DNA of 64,000 nt. It comes from Dipteris shenzhenensis. Lineage: Eukaryota; Polypodiophyta; Polypodiopsida; Gleicheniales. The stretch is taken from assembly GCA_047967505.1 (NCBI GenBank), contig CM106539.1; one strand, written 5' to 3'. Shown one piece after another: positions 42,490 to 53,319 of this stretch (position 1 is the stretch's first letter; the number at the start of each line of letters is the position of its first letter). The translations under genes and the position numbers were made by a program. The notes beneath the pieces were generated by a model. The model did no database searches. It worked only from the letters and a program-made list of their open reading frames with translations, and was not told where the DNA came from.

Positions 42490-43480
42490 AAAAGGCATGT
42501 GTAGACCTATTTATGGGAAAAGATTGGTATAGTGCTTGGGTAAAATGTTATTGAGAGTCATACCGATTCCCAGTCCATTACAAGATATCAAGAAAAGGAT
42601 TTGAACTTACCCTATCAAAAATGTTTTAGCTCGCAATGTGGAAGAAAAAGGGTTGTCTACCAGAAACCAATATGCTACACTACTCAAACTGAAATAAAAC
42701 CTAAACAAAATCTCTATTCCATCATGTATTAGAATCCTACCAAGTTGCATCTTGTTTCGACTATCGGTGTCCAACATGGTTATGATAAACCAATGTTGGT
42801 GACCCACATATGTTCTCCGTGTGCAATGAGGTTCTTTAAAGCAAAAGGCCATGTATACACCTATTTGTGGTACAAGATTTGATACGGTGCTTTGGTATAA
42901 TGTGAATGAGAAGCCTACCAAGTATCAGTCCATTACAAGATATAGAGCCATGGATTTGACCTTACCCTAACAAAAATATTTCTCATTGCATTTGATAAAG
43001 AGAGGTTTCTCTACCCTAAAACAATATGCTACACTACTCCAAATGCAATAAAGCCTACCCATAATCTTTATGCCATCATTTATTAGGTTCCTACAAATTC
43101 TGACCATCGATGATGAACATGGGTATGAAAAATCAATGTCGTAACCCTCATGTGTTGTAGTGTGTACGATGGGGATTTGTAAAAGAAAAAGGCATGTATA
43201 AACCTATTTATTGGTAAAGATTTTTTATGGGGCTTGGGTACAATGTTATTGAGAGTCATACCAATTCTCAGTCCATTATGAGATATAAGGCAATGGAATT
43301 GAACCTACCCTATCAAATTTGTTTCAGTCTGTGGTGTGGAAAAAAGGGTTGTCTACCATAAACCAATATGCTACGCTACTTAAAATGAAATAAAAACCTA
43401 GCCAAAATGTTTATACCAATATTAGAGTCATACTAAATTTCATCTTCTTTTGACCATCAGAGTCCAACATGGTTATTGAA
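42490..43480. repeat. Tandem satellite, unit about 345 bp, three diverged copies
   Basis: Copies start near 42490, 42841 and 43187 with aaaaggcatgtataaaccta-like text. They share cagtccattacaagatat, accctatcaaaaat and caatatgctacactact at matching spacings. A further fragment lies at 53075-53175. Confidence 0.85.
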
Positions 43481-43576
43481 AGAGATAAAGCACCACAAGT
43501 CATTAGAGCAAGGGGTGGATCTAAGGGATATCCAAAGAATACAGGGATGAAATATCTACCCTTCATCAAAACAAAG

Positions 43577-44100
43577 ATCTAATGGAGGAGATGAGACAAA
43601 AATTTGCTTCAATCTAGGCCATAGATTAGATGGAAGATCCAAAGGACGATAAGAGTGTAAAAGCGGCTTCAATTTGGGCCATTGATTTGATGGAAGATCC
43701 AAGAGAGGATATGGGTGTAGAAGGCACTTCAATATAGGCCATAGATTTGATGGAAGATCCAAGGGAGGATATGGGTGTAGAAGGGGCTTCAATTTGGGCC
43801 ATATATTTGATGGAAGATCCAAGGGAGGATATGGGTGTAGAAGGCACTTCAATATAGGCCATAGATTTTATGGAAGATCCAAGGGAGGAGATGGGTGTAG
43901 ACAGGGCTTCAATTTGGGCCATAGATTGTATGGAAGATCCAAGGGAGGAGATGGGTGTAGAAGGGGCTTCGATTTGGGCCATAGATGTCATGGAAGATCC
44001 AAGGGAGGAGATGGGTGTAGAAAGCGCTTCAATCTAGGCCATAGATTTGATGGAAGATCCAAGGGAGGAGATGAATGTAGTAGGCACGTCAATCCTAGCC
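43577..44100. repeat. 60-bp minisatellite, eight full copies
   Basis: The unit atagatttgatggaagatcc, then aagggaggagatgggtgtag and aaggggcttcaatttgggcc, repeats in exact 60-base register from 43621 to 44100, with a partial copy before it. The unit is a multiple of three, so frames on both strands stay open and predict a 20-residue repeat. That is more likely a by-product than a gene. Confidence 0.96.
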
Positions 44101-44113
44101 CTCCATTATGTGC

Positions 44114-44225
44114 CTCAATCCTAGCCCTCCATCTATGAAGGTTGATCTCCACCATCCATTATGGTCCTCCATCCTAGCCCCCCATTATGCACCGCCATAG
44201 TAGCCATTGATCTTTATCTAGATCA
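44114..44225. repeat. Direct repeat flanking the C-rich array
   Basis: The block from cctcaatcctagccctccatcta to cattgatctttatctagatca recurs at 44874-44990 with substitutions (cctcaatcatcctagacctcc ... cactgatcttgatctagagca). The two copies bracket the C-rich tract. Confidence 0.75.
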
Positions 44226-44239
44226 CGGGAGAGGTACCT

Positions 44240-44830
44240 ATTGATCACGCTTAAACTCCTCCCCCTCCTCCCTTTTATTTGATTCAAACCCTCCCCCCCC
44301 CCCCTTTTTACCCCTAAATATTTTACTTACTTGAATGGGTAACCTGCCCCCCTTTAACCCTAACTATTTATACCACTCCCCACTCCCTCCTTTATTTAAT
44401 TGAAGCCCTCTCCCCTTCCTCCTTTATCCCTAAATATTTTGCCATGTATACCACTCCCCCCCCTCCCACTTTATTTAATTGAAGCCCTCCTTTTCCCCTT
44501 TATCCCTAAATATCTATACCACTCCCCTTTGCCAATCCCTCATTTATCCCTAAATATTATACAATCATATACCACTTCCCCCCCGCCCCCTGTTATTTAA
44601 TTGAAGCCGCCCTCCCCCCTTTATCCCTAAATTTATACCACTCCCCCCTCTCCCCTTTATCTAATTGAAGCCCTCTCCCCTCCCTCCTTTATCCCTAATA
44701 AATATCTTGCCATCATATACCACTTCCCCCTTTATCCCTAAATATTTTATTTACTTGAAGCCCTCCCCCACCCCTCATTATCCCTAAATATTGTGCCATC
44801 ATATACCACTCCTTCCTCCCCCCAATAACT
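44240..44830. repeat. C-rich degenerate array with CCCTAAAT units
   Basis: About eight imperfect units of 50-75 bp contain tttatccctaaatatt, accactcccc and tttaattgaagccctcc. The heptamer ccctaaa equals the plant telomere repeat, but it is isolated in each unit and not in tandem, so I do not call it telomeric. Confidence 0.8.
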
Positions 44831-45067
44831 AATTAATACAAATAGAGACTTTGTATGATAGGACACCTATTGCACCTCAATCATCCTAGACCTCCATCTA
44901 AGGAGATTGATATATACCCTCAATTATCATCCTCCATCCTAACCCTCCATTATGCACCTCCATCTTAGCCACTGATCTTGATCTAGAGCAAGGGTCCACA
45001 TCCATCCACCACCACTAAATCCATTCTAGGTCTTTCATCTAATCACCATCCACCAAATTAAAGGTAC

Positions 45068-46972
45068 TGTGACGCCAAAAATTGATATTTTTTATTTGGC
45101 ATTGGTATTGTTTTTCTGTATGTTTGATAAGAGTTTGAGTATCACAAGTGATAGCCTAGCGGCTCTCACTTATTTTTATTTTCTAAGATATTGTATGGGA
45201 TTGAGAGGATGAGTGGAATTGATCATTGTAAATACCATGTGTATGAATGATTAATACCTTAGTATTGGGTGAGAGTTATTTGTGTATGGGATATTATGGG
45301 GGTTTTAGAAAATAGGAAGTGCGAGTAATATAAAGAGGTGGGCTCATATCCATGTGTTCCAATAATATAAGAGAGGCCACATGCCAAGCGTGTGGAAGGC
45401 ATGTGGAGGAGTGTGGAGTCAAGAGGAATCCTTCTAGAATTCCTATGTGGAATAAGGAGGATGTGGACATATGGAAAAGAGAGGGTCCCTATGGGCCCCA
45501 TGTGGGGAGACTCTTGACTTTCTCAATATTTTAAGAGTCTTGAGCATCTTTTGATGGGACACATGGCAAGAGTAGCCAAAAAGGACATGGATGGTGACAT
45601 ATGGGCTTATGTGATTGATGGGGATTGATGGGGAAAAGAATCTATAGGCAGCAATTGTAAATGGGTGAAGGATGACAAAATCTCTATAAAAAAAGCCCTC
45701 CTCTCCCTTGTTCATCCTCTCTTCCATCATTAGGCTTCATGTTGCTGTAGCTCTAGTCTCTTCAAGTCTCTTCCATGAACCTTCTCTCCCTCTTGTAGAT
45801 ATTCTCTTATGTAGACTCTTGAGTCCATCTCTCTCTAGTTTATTCTCTCTCTATGAGTAGTCTTGGAGCTTTCGCTCCCTCTTGTACGTATGAAACCTCT
45901 TCTTCTCCCTTGTGTTTGTAGTATTTTGAGTTGAATTGGAGTGGAGTCTCACTCTATTGACAATGAAGATCACTTCGTATTCCCTCTCTTGAGTCTCTCT
46001 TCCCTTTTCTTTCTTTCAAAGCCTTAAAAGTTCTTTCTATTCAGCTGCTCATTGCACACACATGGTCCATCCATTTCCCAAGCCACCAAAGGAGTTACTT
46101 ACCCTCTGCTAAGAGAAATCTATGAGTGGTGGATCATTGATGAAGGTGGAGTCTTGAGGGAGCATCCTGCTCATGCGAAATTTGCATGGGTAGAGGGCAG
46201 TTTTTATGACAGTTTGACCCCCTGTTAGTATTTTGCTCATAACTTTTCGCTCGATAGTCCGATTTTGATGAAACTTATATCAACACAAATCTCTCTACAA
46301 GGCGCATTTCTCTATGCAATTAGACCTTGAATCAAATGCTACAATAAAAAGTTATGAGTCTCTGTGTTTGATAGTGTATTTTCATGATAGTTTTTCCCCG
46401 GTCTAGTAAACCGCCCATAACTTTCTAATAGCTACTTTGTTTCTTACGAAATGTATATCAGCACGAAGCCCATCTCCAAGCGCATCTCTATATGTGTTTT
46501 AATCTTTAATATCATGTCTCTATTAAAATTTATAGGCCTTTGTGTCTAATGATAGTTTGCAGAGTGTTTTGAGCTAATTGTAAAGGTATCTATGAAGGAG
46601 GTGCAATGTTTCCTCGAAACCTACCCATCCAACCCAATCAGCCCCTTCAAACTCCTTGATATATATAAATTCATGTCATGTTGAGCTGCAAGATCTTCTT
46701 TTAACAACGTATCGCTCTTCTCTTTGGCACAGACCAGCTTACTGAGATTATGGCCTCTGGTGATCCTTTCCTTCTCCCTATGCTTGAGTACAACATCACT
46801 TGGGATGTTACCATCTTCATTCTCATATAAGGGAGGAAAGTATGGTGTGGTATCTTGGCATAAAAACTTCTTTTTAATATCCCTTTCTCAGTGATAGTAT
46901 CTTTATCACTCAGTTCAACAGCAGTAGGAAGTGAAGAGGTGCATGAAGTTTATTACCCTCAACTTCATGTCA
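45068..46972 (+). repeat. Long-LTR gypsy, 5' LTR
   Basis: About 1,905 bp. tataaaaaa at about 45685 is the likely TATA element, followed by a C/T-rich stretch. The copy at the other end has a TATA at 51807. Confidence 0.85.
45685..45693 (+). promoter_or_regulatory. LTR TATA motif
   Basis: tataaaaaa in the 5' LTR. The corresponding site in the 3' LTR is tataaaagg at 51807-51815, which supports a conserved promoter. Confidence 0.6.
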
Positions 46973-47639
46973 CATCTTTTGGTGGAGACATCGGGTACGT
47001 TTGGTATTGGATTCATCCCACCTTACTAAATGGTCTCAGGTGTACTTGATTGCATGTTATGCCTAGTATAGGCATGTGTTTTCTGATGTGATAAAGAATA
47101 TGCCTGGAAGAAGTCTGTTAGAAGAGATTGTAGCCCGTTTAAGAGAACTAGAAGATTGTGAAGGTGATGCTCAAGCTATTCGCACGGTCATCATGATCAT
47201 ATCCTTTATGTTTGCACTCTTGAATATGTTGGTGAATCAAGAACGCCGGCAAGAGGCACAATGATAGATTGGGGATTATTTTATGCACTGGCATCTTGGT
47301 GTAAAGAAGAGTTGAGTCTTTGGGTAGTTTTTTATTATAACAATGGAGTGGTGATTGTCAATGCTTTCAACTTCTTTTGCTATGCAAATGATGAAGAGTA
47401 CAATATCTTGAAGTCGTTATGTGCACTTCCAATTGTGACAAGGGTGATTCTTGAATACATGTATACACAATGTTTTCATGGTGCTGGTTGGTCACTTATT
47501 TTTGAAGATTTTGTTGAGCATCACATTGTGGAGGGTTTCCAACAAGGGTTATGCATAATAAGTTGGTCTTGGTATACTAATGCTCTGTGGGATCTTGTTT
47601 GGGATATTATTTGGATCTTGGTGTTTCCTTTTTGTGTTT

Positions 47640-48440
47640 CATCATGGAGAAGTTTTTAGTGTTTTAAGGGAACCAAGGGGAAGACCCGGAGTCTTATCTT
47701 TGGGACTTTATTCAAAGATGTTGGCTTTCTCGATGGTCCATGAAGGATCGTCGAGCGGAGATTTCGCCTAATTTTCTTGAAGGTGTAGCCTTGAGTTGGA
47801 ATGAGGCCTTGTTGGACTCTACCAAGGAGGAGTGGGACCAAGTGGTGGCTGCAATGAAGTAGAGATTTGGGGCAATGGAGTTGCCAAATGCTTTGATATT
47901 GTAGTTAGACCGGTTCTATCAAGGAGAGGGTGAGATGGTCTCTGCATTGGCAATCCGATATGAAACTTTATGGACAAAGTATGAAAGGACAGCTTTGTGA
48001 GCTGTGGCATCTGCATCATTGCGGCCCCTCAAAGTCTCATAGTAGGGATGGAGCACTTAAAGATGAGCAAATTTGTTATGGCTTTAGATCCTCATCTTTG
48101 CTCGAAAGTAATGAGTAAAGATCCAACAATATACGTGGAGGCACTTCGTATTGCGACCAAGAAATAAGCTTCTCTTCGAATCCTCTTTAGTGTCTTCAAT
48201 GGCTTTAACTTATAAGGTGGAGGTAATGGGCACTCCTCAAGTACCAAAGTCCTCTAAGTTAGATCATAATATCTCCCAATTGATGGCAGAGTTTGTTGAT
48301 TTGAAATTGCATTTGGTTAATGCACGACAACCTAGAGCACCAAAGAGTGAGGATGGGCCTCGAGATAAGAGTGGGGTCACTTGCTCTATGAATGTGATGA
48401 AAAAGGTCACTATCGCCTTGAGGGTCCTAGATTGAGAAAG
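47640..48440 (+). pseudogene. Long-LTR gypsy gag, decayed
   Basis: In one frame from about 47664 the text reads EDPESYLWDFIQRCWLSRWS, then PNFLEGVALSWNEALLDSTK and EEWDQVVAAMK followed by a TAG stop. It resumes with RFGAMELPNAL and LDRFYQGEGEMVSALAIRY. This is the Gag core of gypsy elements. Two TAG stops replace expected Gln codons. A remnant of the zinc knuckle (ECDEKGHYRLEGP) lies at about 48388-48427 with two of the cysteines lost. Short open frames at 47076-47659 before this gene have no recognised family. Confidence 0.78.
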
Positions 48441-48772
48441 AAAGAAGAAAAACAAGTATCCTTGTTAGAAGCTTCTTCAGGGGATGAGGAAAGAGAGGTA
48501 ATGATGGCTAAATAGGGGCATGGGAAAGCAAAAGAAGAAGAAGAAAGCAAGGAAGAAGTAGATGAGGACCATCAAGAAGAGGAACACCATAGTAAGAAAA
48601 AGAAGCATCTAGAAGGAGAATTAACTAGTCAGACTTTCCTTTTGGACAAGGCATTGGAAGCTATGACTTGTTGTCCGACCTTAAAGAAAAGGAAGCTCAT
48701 ATCACCTTTGGTCAATTACTTGCTTTGTCTCCAAAACTACGAAAGGAATAGGGAAAGCTAGCAAGCACAAGA

Positions 48773-49529
48773 GTGTCAAAGAAGAAAAAGAAGAAAAGTG
48801 CAATTCCTGTTGTTAAAAAGGTAGATATAAATGTTGGTGATGATGTACCTATGGTTGATGTGATCATTGATGGTCAAGTGATTTCTAATGTTTATATTGA
48901 TGGACATGCATCGATTAATGTCATGAGTGAGAAGACCATGATAGATGCTGATTTAAAATACTCTAGTACTACCTCTCCTTATCGCATCAAATTGGCCTGA
49001 CAACACTAGGGTAAAGACCTTGGGAGTTGTGAAGAATCTAGAAGTGGATGTATGTGGAATTTCTATGCCGATTACTTTTTAGGTGATCCCTACCAAGCTA
49101 GATGCACATGCCTATCCATTAATTTTGGGAAGGCCTTGGCTACGCAAGGTGAAGGCTGTTCAAAAGTGGGATACTAGAGAATTGATTTTGCAGGTAAATG
49201 ATAACAAGGTGTGTTACAACATCAAAAGTCACAAAAAGGAAGTTGTCAAGGAGTTTTCTTCAACATCAGAGAGTTCGAGCTCTAACTTAACCGATGAAGA
49301 AGAAGAGACAGGGTGTAGCTCCGAGGAGTCTAGCTCAGAGGGTGAGGTGGAAGGACTGGCCTTTGGTCTTTGTCTTGGTGCTAATCGGGATGAGTCAGGA
49401 AGGAATAAGGTGGTGGTGCAAGAAGATCCTGTAGAGACACTTCATTTGGAGGATGTGGAGCACAATAAACGATGCCAATGCAATGAAGAGCTTCTTGGTG
49501 ATTCTCGATCAGGTAGTGAGAAGCTCTAG
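48773..49529 (+). pseudogene. Long-LTR gypsy protease region
   Basis: The first frame (48773-49000) has a basic start, then VDVIIDGQVISNVYIDGHAS and INVMSEKTM, where DGHAS occupies the active-site position. After a frame change near 49000 and a TAG at 49081-49083, the second frame gives YPLILGRPWLRKVKAVQKWD, the distal ILGRPW motif of gypsy proteases. It is followed by an acidic Ser-rich linker (SSTSESSSSNLTDEEEETG). The linker leads toward RT. The protease is inactive as it stands. Confidence 0.75.
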
Positions 49530-49589
49530 TACTTGGATATATTAGATGATTTCCCATATCTCTTTGCAACAAGCTATTCATAGGTTTGA

Positions 49590-51000
49590 TCGGTCTCTCT
49601 TCTAGAGCACAAGATTGAGTTGAAGCCAGAAAGCAAGCTAGTTGTGCAACGCTTAAGGCGATTGGGGGTGATCCAAGCTGAGGCACTAAAGAAAGAGGTA
49701 ACACAACTACTTGAGGCAGGATTCATCTTTCCTATTGATGATTCAGAATAAATATCTCATGTAGTTGTCACACCAAATAAAGGAAATAAGTGGCAGGTTT
49801 GTGTGGACTTTCGTCCTTAAAATGCATGCACTTAGAGGGATCATTTTCCTTTGCCATTCCAAGATGAAATACTAGACCAAGTAGCAGGGCATGAGATGTA
49901 TTCTGTATGTGATGGGTATTTTGGGTACTTTCAAATTCATATTTGGGAGGAAGATCACAAGAAAACATCATTTGTCACACCTTGGGGAGTTTTTGCTTAC
50001 AGAGTGATGCCTTTTGGGTTGACCAATGCACCAGCTACATTTCAAAGGTTCATGAGTCAAGTGCTTGAGCCTTACTTGGGAAAGTTCATAAGGGTGTTTT
50101 TGGATAATTTTTGCATTTATGCTCGGCGCATAGATCACATGGAGAAGTTAAAGATGGCCTTAGCTAGGATTGATGAAGCAAAAGGGTGTCTAAATCCTAG
50201 TAAGTGTCATTTGGCTCAAACAAAAGTAGACTTGTTCGAGCATATTGTGTCTGAAGAAGGCCTGCAAATGGATCCTGACAAGGTTCAAGCAATCATGGCA
50301 TTGCCAAAACCTGAGAATGTCACTGGTGATCGTAGAATTCTAGAAAAAAGCAAGTATTATCAATGCTTTTGTGATGATTTCATAGAGATAGTGCATCCCA
50401 TGAACTTGTTGACAAGAAAAGGAGTTCCATTCCAATGGGGTGTGGAGCAATAGGAGTCTTTTTAGCAACTTAAGGAGGCCATGATTAAGGGCCCAATATT
50501 GAAGCCCCCTGATTGATCTCAAGACTTTTATATAAATCAGTTGGTGTTGTATTGCTACAAAAAGGAGAGGCAGGTAGAATGCAACCCATCCATTATGCCA
50601 ACCGACAGCTTACAGAGGTGGAAACAAGGTATGAAGAAATGGAGCAGCAAGTTCTCTCTTTGGTATTTTCAGTCAAAAAATTTTGCTCCTATCTATTACC
50701 TCGACCATTTTTCTTCCTTACCTATCAATATGTATTAGCATATCTAGTTCGCAAGCCTAATCCTCAAGGGATATTTGCAAAATGGTTGTCAGAGCTTCAA
50801 GAGTTCTCTTTCTCTTTTGTCACTGAAAATACCACTAGGTCCACTATGGCAAATTTGCTCACAGGATGGCAGGATCTAAGAGAAGAAAAGAAATATAAGG
50901 AGGACATTAATGATGAAAGGGAGACTCCACCAACAGCTTTTGTCTTGTACTTTGATGGGGCTTTTAGTCCTTCAAGCCAACAAGGAGCCGAGGACAAGCG
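49590..51000 (+). pseudogene. Long-LTR gypsy reverse transcriptase and RNase H
   Basis: The RT fingers start with HKIELKPESKLVVQRLRR. Next come VCVDFRP, then DGYFGYFQIHIWEEDHKKTS and YRVMPFGLTNAPATFQRFM (50005-50058). The YxDD box is read as FLDN: codon AAT at 50106-50108 replaces the second catalytic Asp, a G-to-A change. RNase H follows from about 50540 with HYANRQLTEVETRYEEME, and a second RNase-H-like start, FVLYFDGAF, at about 50938-50970. Several stops (for example 49749, 49818 and 50452) break the frame. Confidence 0.88.
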
Positions 51001-51200
51001 GCTTGACAAAAAGTTTATTGGACGACGGGAGGGACCATATTGAGTCAAGAAGAAGTTAACCAATGGAACCTATCAACTTGAGGATGTTGACGGCATGGTG
51101 ATACTTGGATGCACCAATGAGTATCGCCTTGAATTCTTCTATGCTCAACCACCTTGAGGGCCAGCAAACCGTCTCTGTCAGTAGAGAGAATCTACTAGGG
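51001..51200 (+). pseudogene. Integrase GPY/F end after an internal deletion
   Basis: Directly after the second RNase-H-like start the text reads DKKFIGRREGPY, a TGA, then VKKKLTNGTYQLEDVDG. GPY is the signature of the C-terminal module of gypsy integrase. The zinc-binding end and the DDE core that should come first are absent, so about 1 kb or more of coding sequence has been lost. The purine tract follows at about 51196-51208. Confidence 0.75.
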
Positions 51201-51208
51201 GGGAAAGA

Positions 51209-53061
51209 TGTGATGCCAAAAATTGATATTTTTTATTTGGCATTGGTATTGCTATGTTTGATAAGAGTTTGAGTATCAAGTGATAGCCTAGTGGCTCTCA
51301 CTTATTTCTATTTTCTAAGATATTGTATGGGATTGAGAGGATGAGTGGAATGGATCATTGTAAATACCATGTGTATGAATGATAAATACCTTAGTATGGG
51401 GTGAGAGTTATTTGTGTATGGGATATTATGGGGTTTTTAGAAAATAGGAAGAGTGAGTAATATAAAGAGGTGGGCTCATGTCCACGTGTTCCAATAATAT
51501 AAGAGAGGCTACATGCCAAGCGTGTGGAAGGCATGTGGAGGAGTATGGAGTCAAGAGGAATCCTTCTAGAATTCCTATGTGGAATAAGGAGGATGTGGAC
51601 ATATGGAAAAGAGAGGGTCCCTATGGGCCCCATGTGGGGAGACTCTTGACTTTCTCAATATTTTAAGAGTCTTGAGCATCTTTTAATGGGACATATGGAA
51701 AGAGTTGCCAAAAAGGACATGGATGGTGACATATGGGCTTATGTGATTGATGGGGAAAAGAATCTACAGGCAGCAATTGTAAATGGATGGAGGGTGACAA
51801 AATCTCTATAAAAGGAGCCCTCCTCTCCCTTGTTCATCATCTCTTCCACCATTAGGCCTCATGTTGCTGTAGCTCTAGTCTCTTCCATGAGCCTTCTCTC
51901 CCTCTTGTAGATATTCTCTTATGTAGACTCTTGAGTCCATCTCTCTCTAGTTTATTCTCTCTCTATAAGTAGTCTTAGAGCTTTCGCTCCCTCTTGTACG
52001 TATGAAACCTCTTTTTCTGTCTTGTGTTTGTAGTATTTTGAGTTGCATTAGAGTGGAGTCTCACTCTATTGACAATGAAGATCACTTCGTATTCCTTCTC
52101 TTGAGTCTCTCTTCCCTTTTCTTTCTTTCAAAGCCTTAAAAGTTCTTTCTATTCGACTGCTCATTGCACACACATGGTCTATCCATTTCCCAAACCACCA
52201 AGGGAGTTACTTACCCTCTTCTAGGTGAAATCTATGAGTCATGGATCATTGATGAAGGTGGAGTCTTGAGGGAGCATCCTGCTTAGGCAAAATTAGCATG
52301 GGTGGAGGGCAGTTTTTATGACAGTTTGACGCCCTGTTAGTGTTTTGATCATAACTTTCCGCTCGGTAGTTCGATTTTGATGAAACCTATATCAACACAA
52401 ATCTCTCTTCAAGATGAATTTCTCTATGTGATTAGACCTTGTATCAAATACTATAGTAAAACGTTATGAGTCTCTGTGTTTGATAGTCTGTTTTCATGAT
52501 AGTTTTTACCCCCGTCTAGTAACCACCCATAACTTTCTGGCCGCTTCTTTGTTTCTTACGAAATGTATATCAGCGCGAAGCCCATCTCCAAATGCATCTC
52601 TATATCTATTTAAATCTTTGCTAAGGCCTCTGTGTCTAATGATAGTTTGCAGAGTGTTTTGAACTAATTGTAAAGGTATCTATGAAGGAGGTGCAATGTT
52701 TCCTCAGAACCTACCCATCCGACCCAATCAGCCCCTTCAATCTCCTCGATATATATCAGTTCATGTCATGTTGAGCCGCAAGATCTTCTTTCAACAACGT
52801 ATTGCTCCTCTTTGGTGCAGACCGGCTTGCTAAGATTATGGCCTGTGCTGATCCTTTCCTTCTCCCTATGCTTGAGTACAACATCACTTGGGATGTTACC
52901 ATCTTCATTCTCATCTAAGGGAGGAAAATATGGTGTGGTATCATGGCATAAAAGCTTCTTTTTAATGTCCCTTTCTTAGTGATAAATATATTTGTCACTC
53001 AGTTCAAAAGCAATAGGAAGTGAAGAGGTGCATGAAGTTTATTACCCCCAACTTCATGTCA
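51209..53061 (+). repeat. Long-LTR gypsy, 3' LTR
   Basis: About 1,853 bp. Shorter than the 5' LTR through several small deletions, for example near 52620. Confidence 0.85.
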
Positions 53062-53074
53062 CGATACCCATGTC

Positions 53075-53175
53075 AGTTTATTGAGATGCAATAACACCGA
53101 GTCAAAATCTTTATGCCATGATGTCTTAGAGTCCCACCAAGTTTCATCTTGTTTCAACCATTGATGCCTAACATA
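53075..53175. repeat. Fragment of the 345-bp satellite
   Basis: Shares gagtc.taccaagttt, catcttgtttc.acca and tgcc.aacat-like words with the array at 42490-43480 in the same order. It flanks the 3' LTR of the gypsy element. Confidence 0.65.
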
Positions 53176-53319
53176 TATAGGAATCCTATGCTATCGATTT
53201 TTAATTTTAAATCCTATATCATGAATGCTAAACCCTAAACCCTTTATCTGCCCTAAAGAACTGATAAAAAGATATAATTAATAAGTAGATTATTGAAAAG
53301 AGACTAATATTTATGTAAT

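Larger units (their letters stand above)
45068..53061 (+). mobile_element. Ty3/gypsy element with long LTRs and deleted integrase core
   Basis: Direct repeats of about 1.9 kb (45068-46972 and 51209-53061) begin tgtga.gccaaaaattgata and end cttcatgtca. A purine tract, tagggggggaaaga-like, ends at 51208. Between them lie decayed gag, protease, RT and RNase H on the plus strand. Then the frame jumps from a second RNase-H-like start to the GPY/F end of integrase, so the integrase catalytic core is missing. No matching target-site duplication was found (ggtac left, cgata right) and no clear PBS, so the exact ends are uncertain. The LTRs have many differences and indels, so it is old. Confidence 0.88.

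Noticed and set aside
43577-44100. A CRISPR-like array of regular repeats
   Set aside because: The units are contiguous 60-bp tandem copies without unique spacers, and the window is a plant nuclear genome.
44240-44830. Interstitial telomere
   Set aside because: CCCTAAA occurs once per longer unit and never as a tandem run.
46740-47660. A separate gene starting at the 3' end of the long LTR (frames with MASGDPFLLPMLEYN and at 47076-47659)
   Set aside because: The frames are short, broken and partly repeated in the other LTR; no family was recognised, so they are treated as gypsy LTR and leader sequence.
45063-53066. A 5-bp target-site duplication for the long-LTR gypsy element
   Set aside because: The flanks ggtac and cgata do not match at the best LTR ends that I can place.
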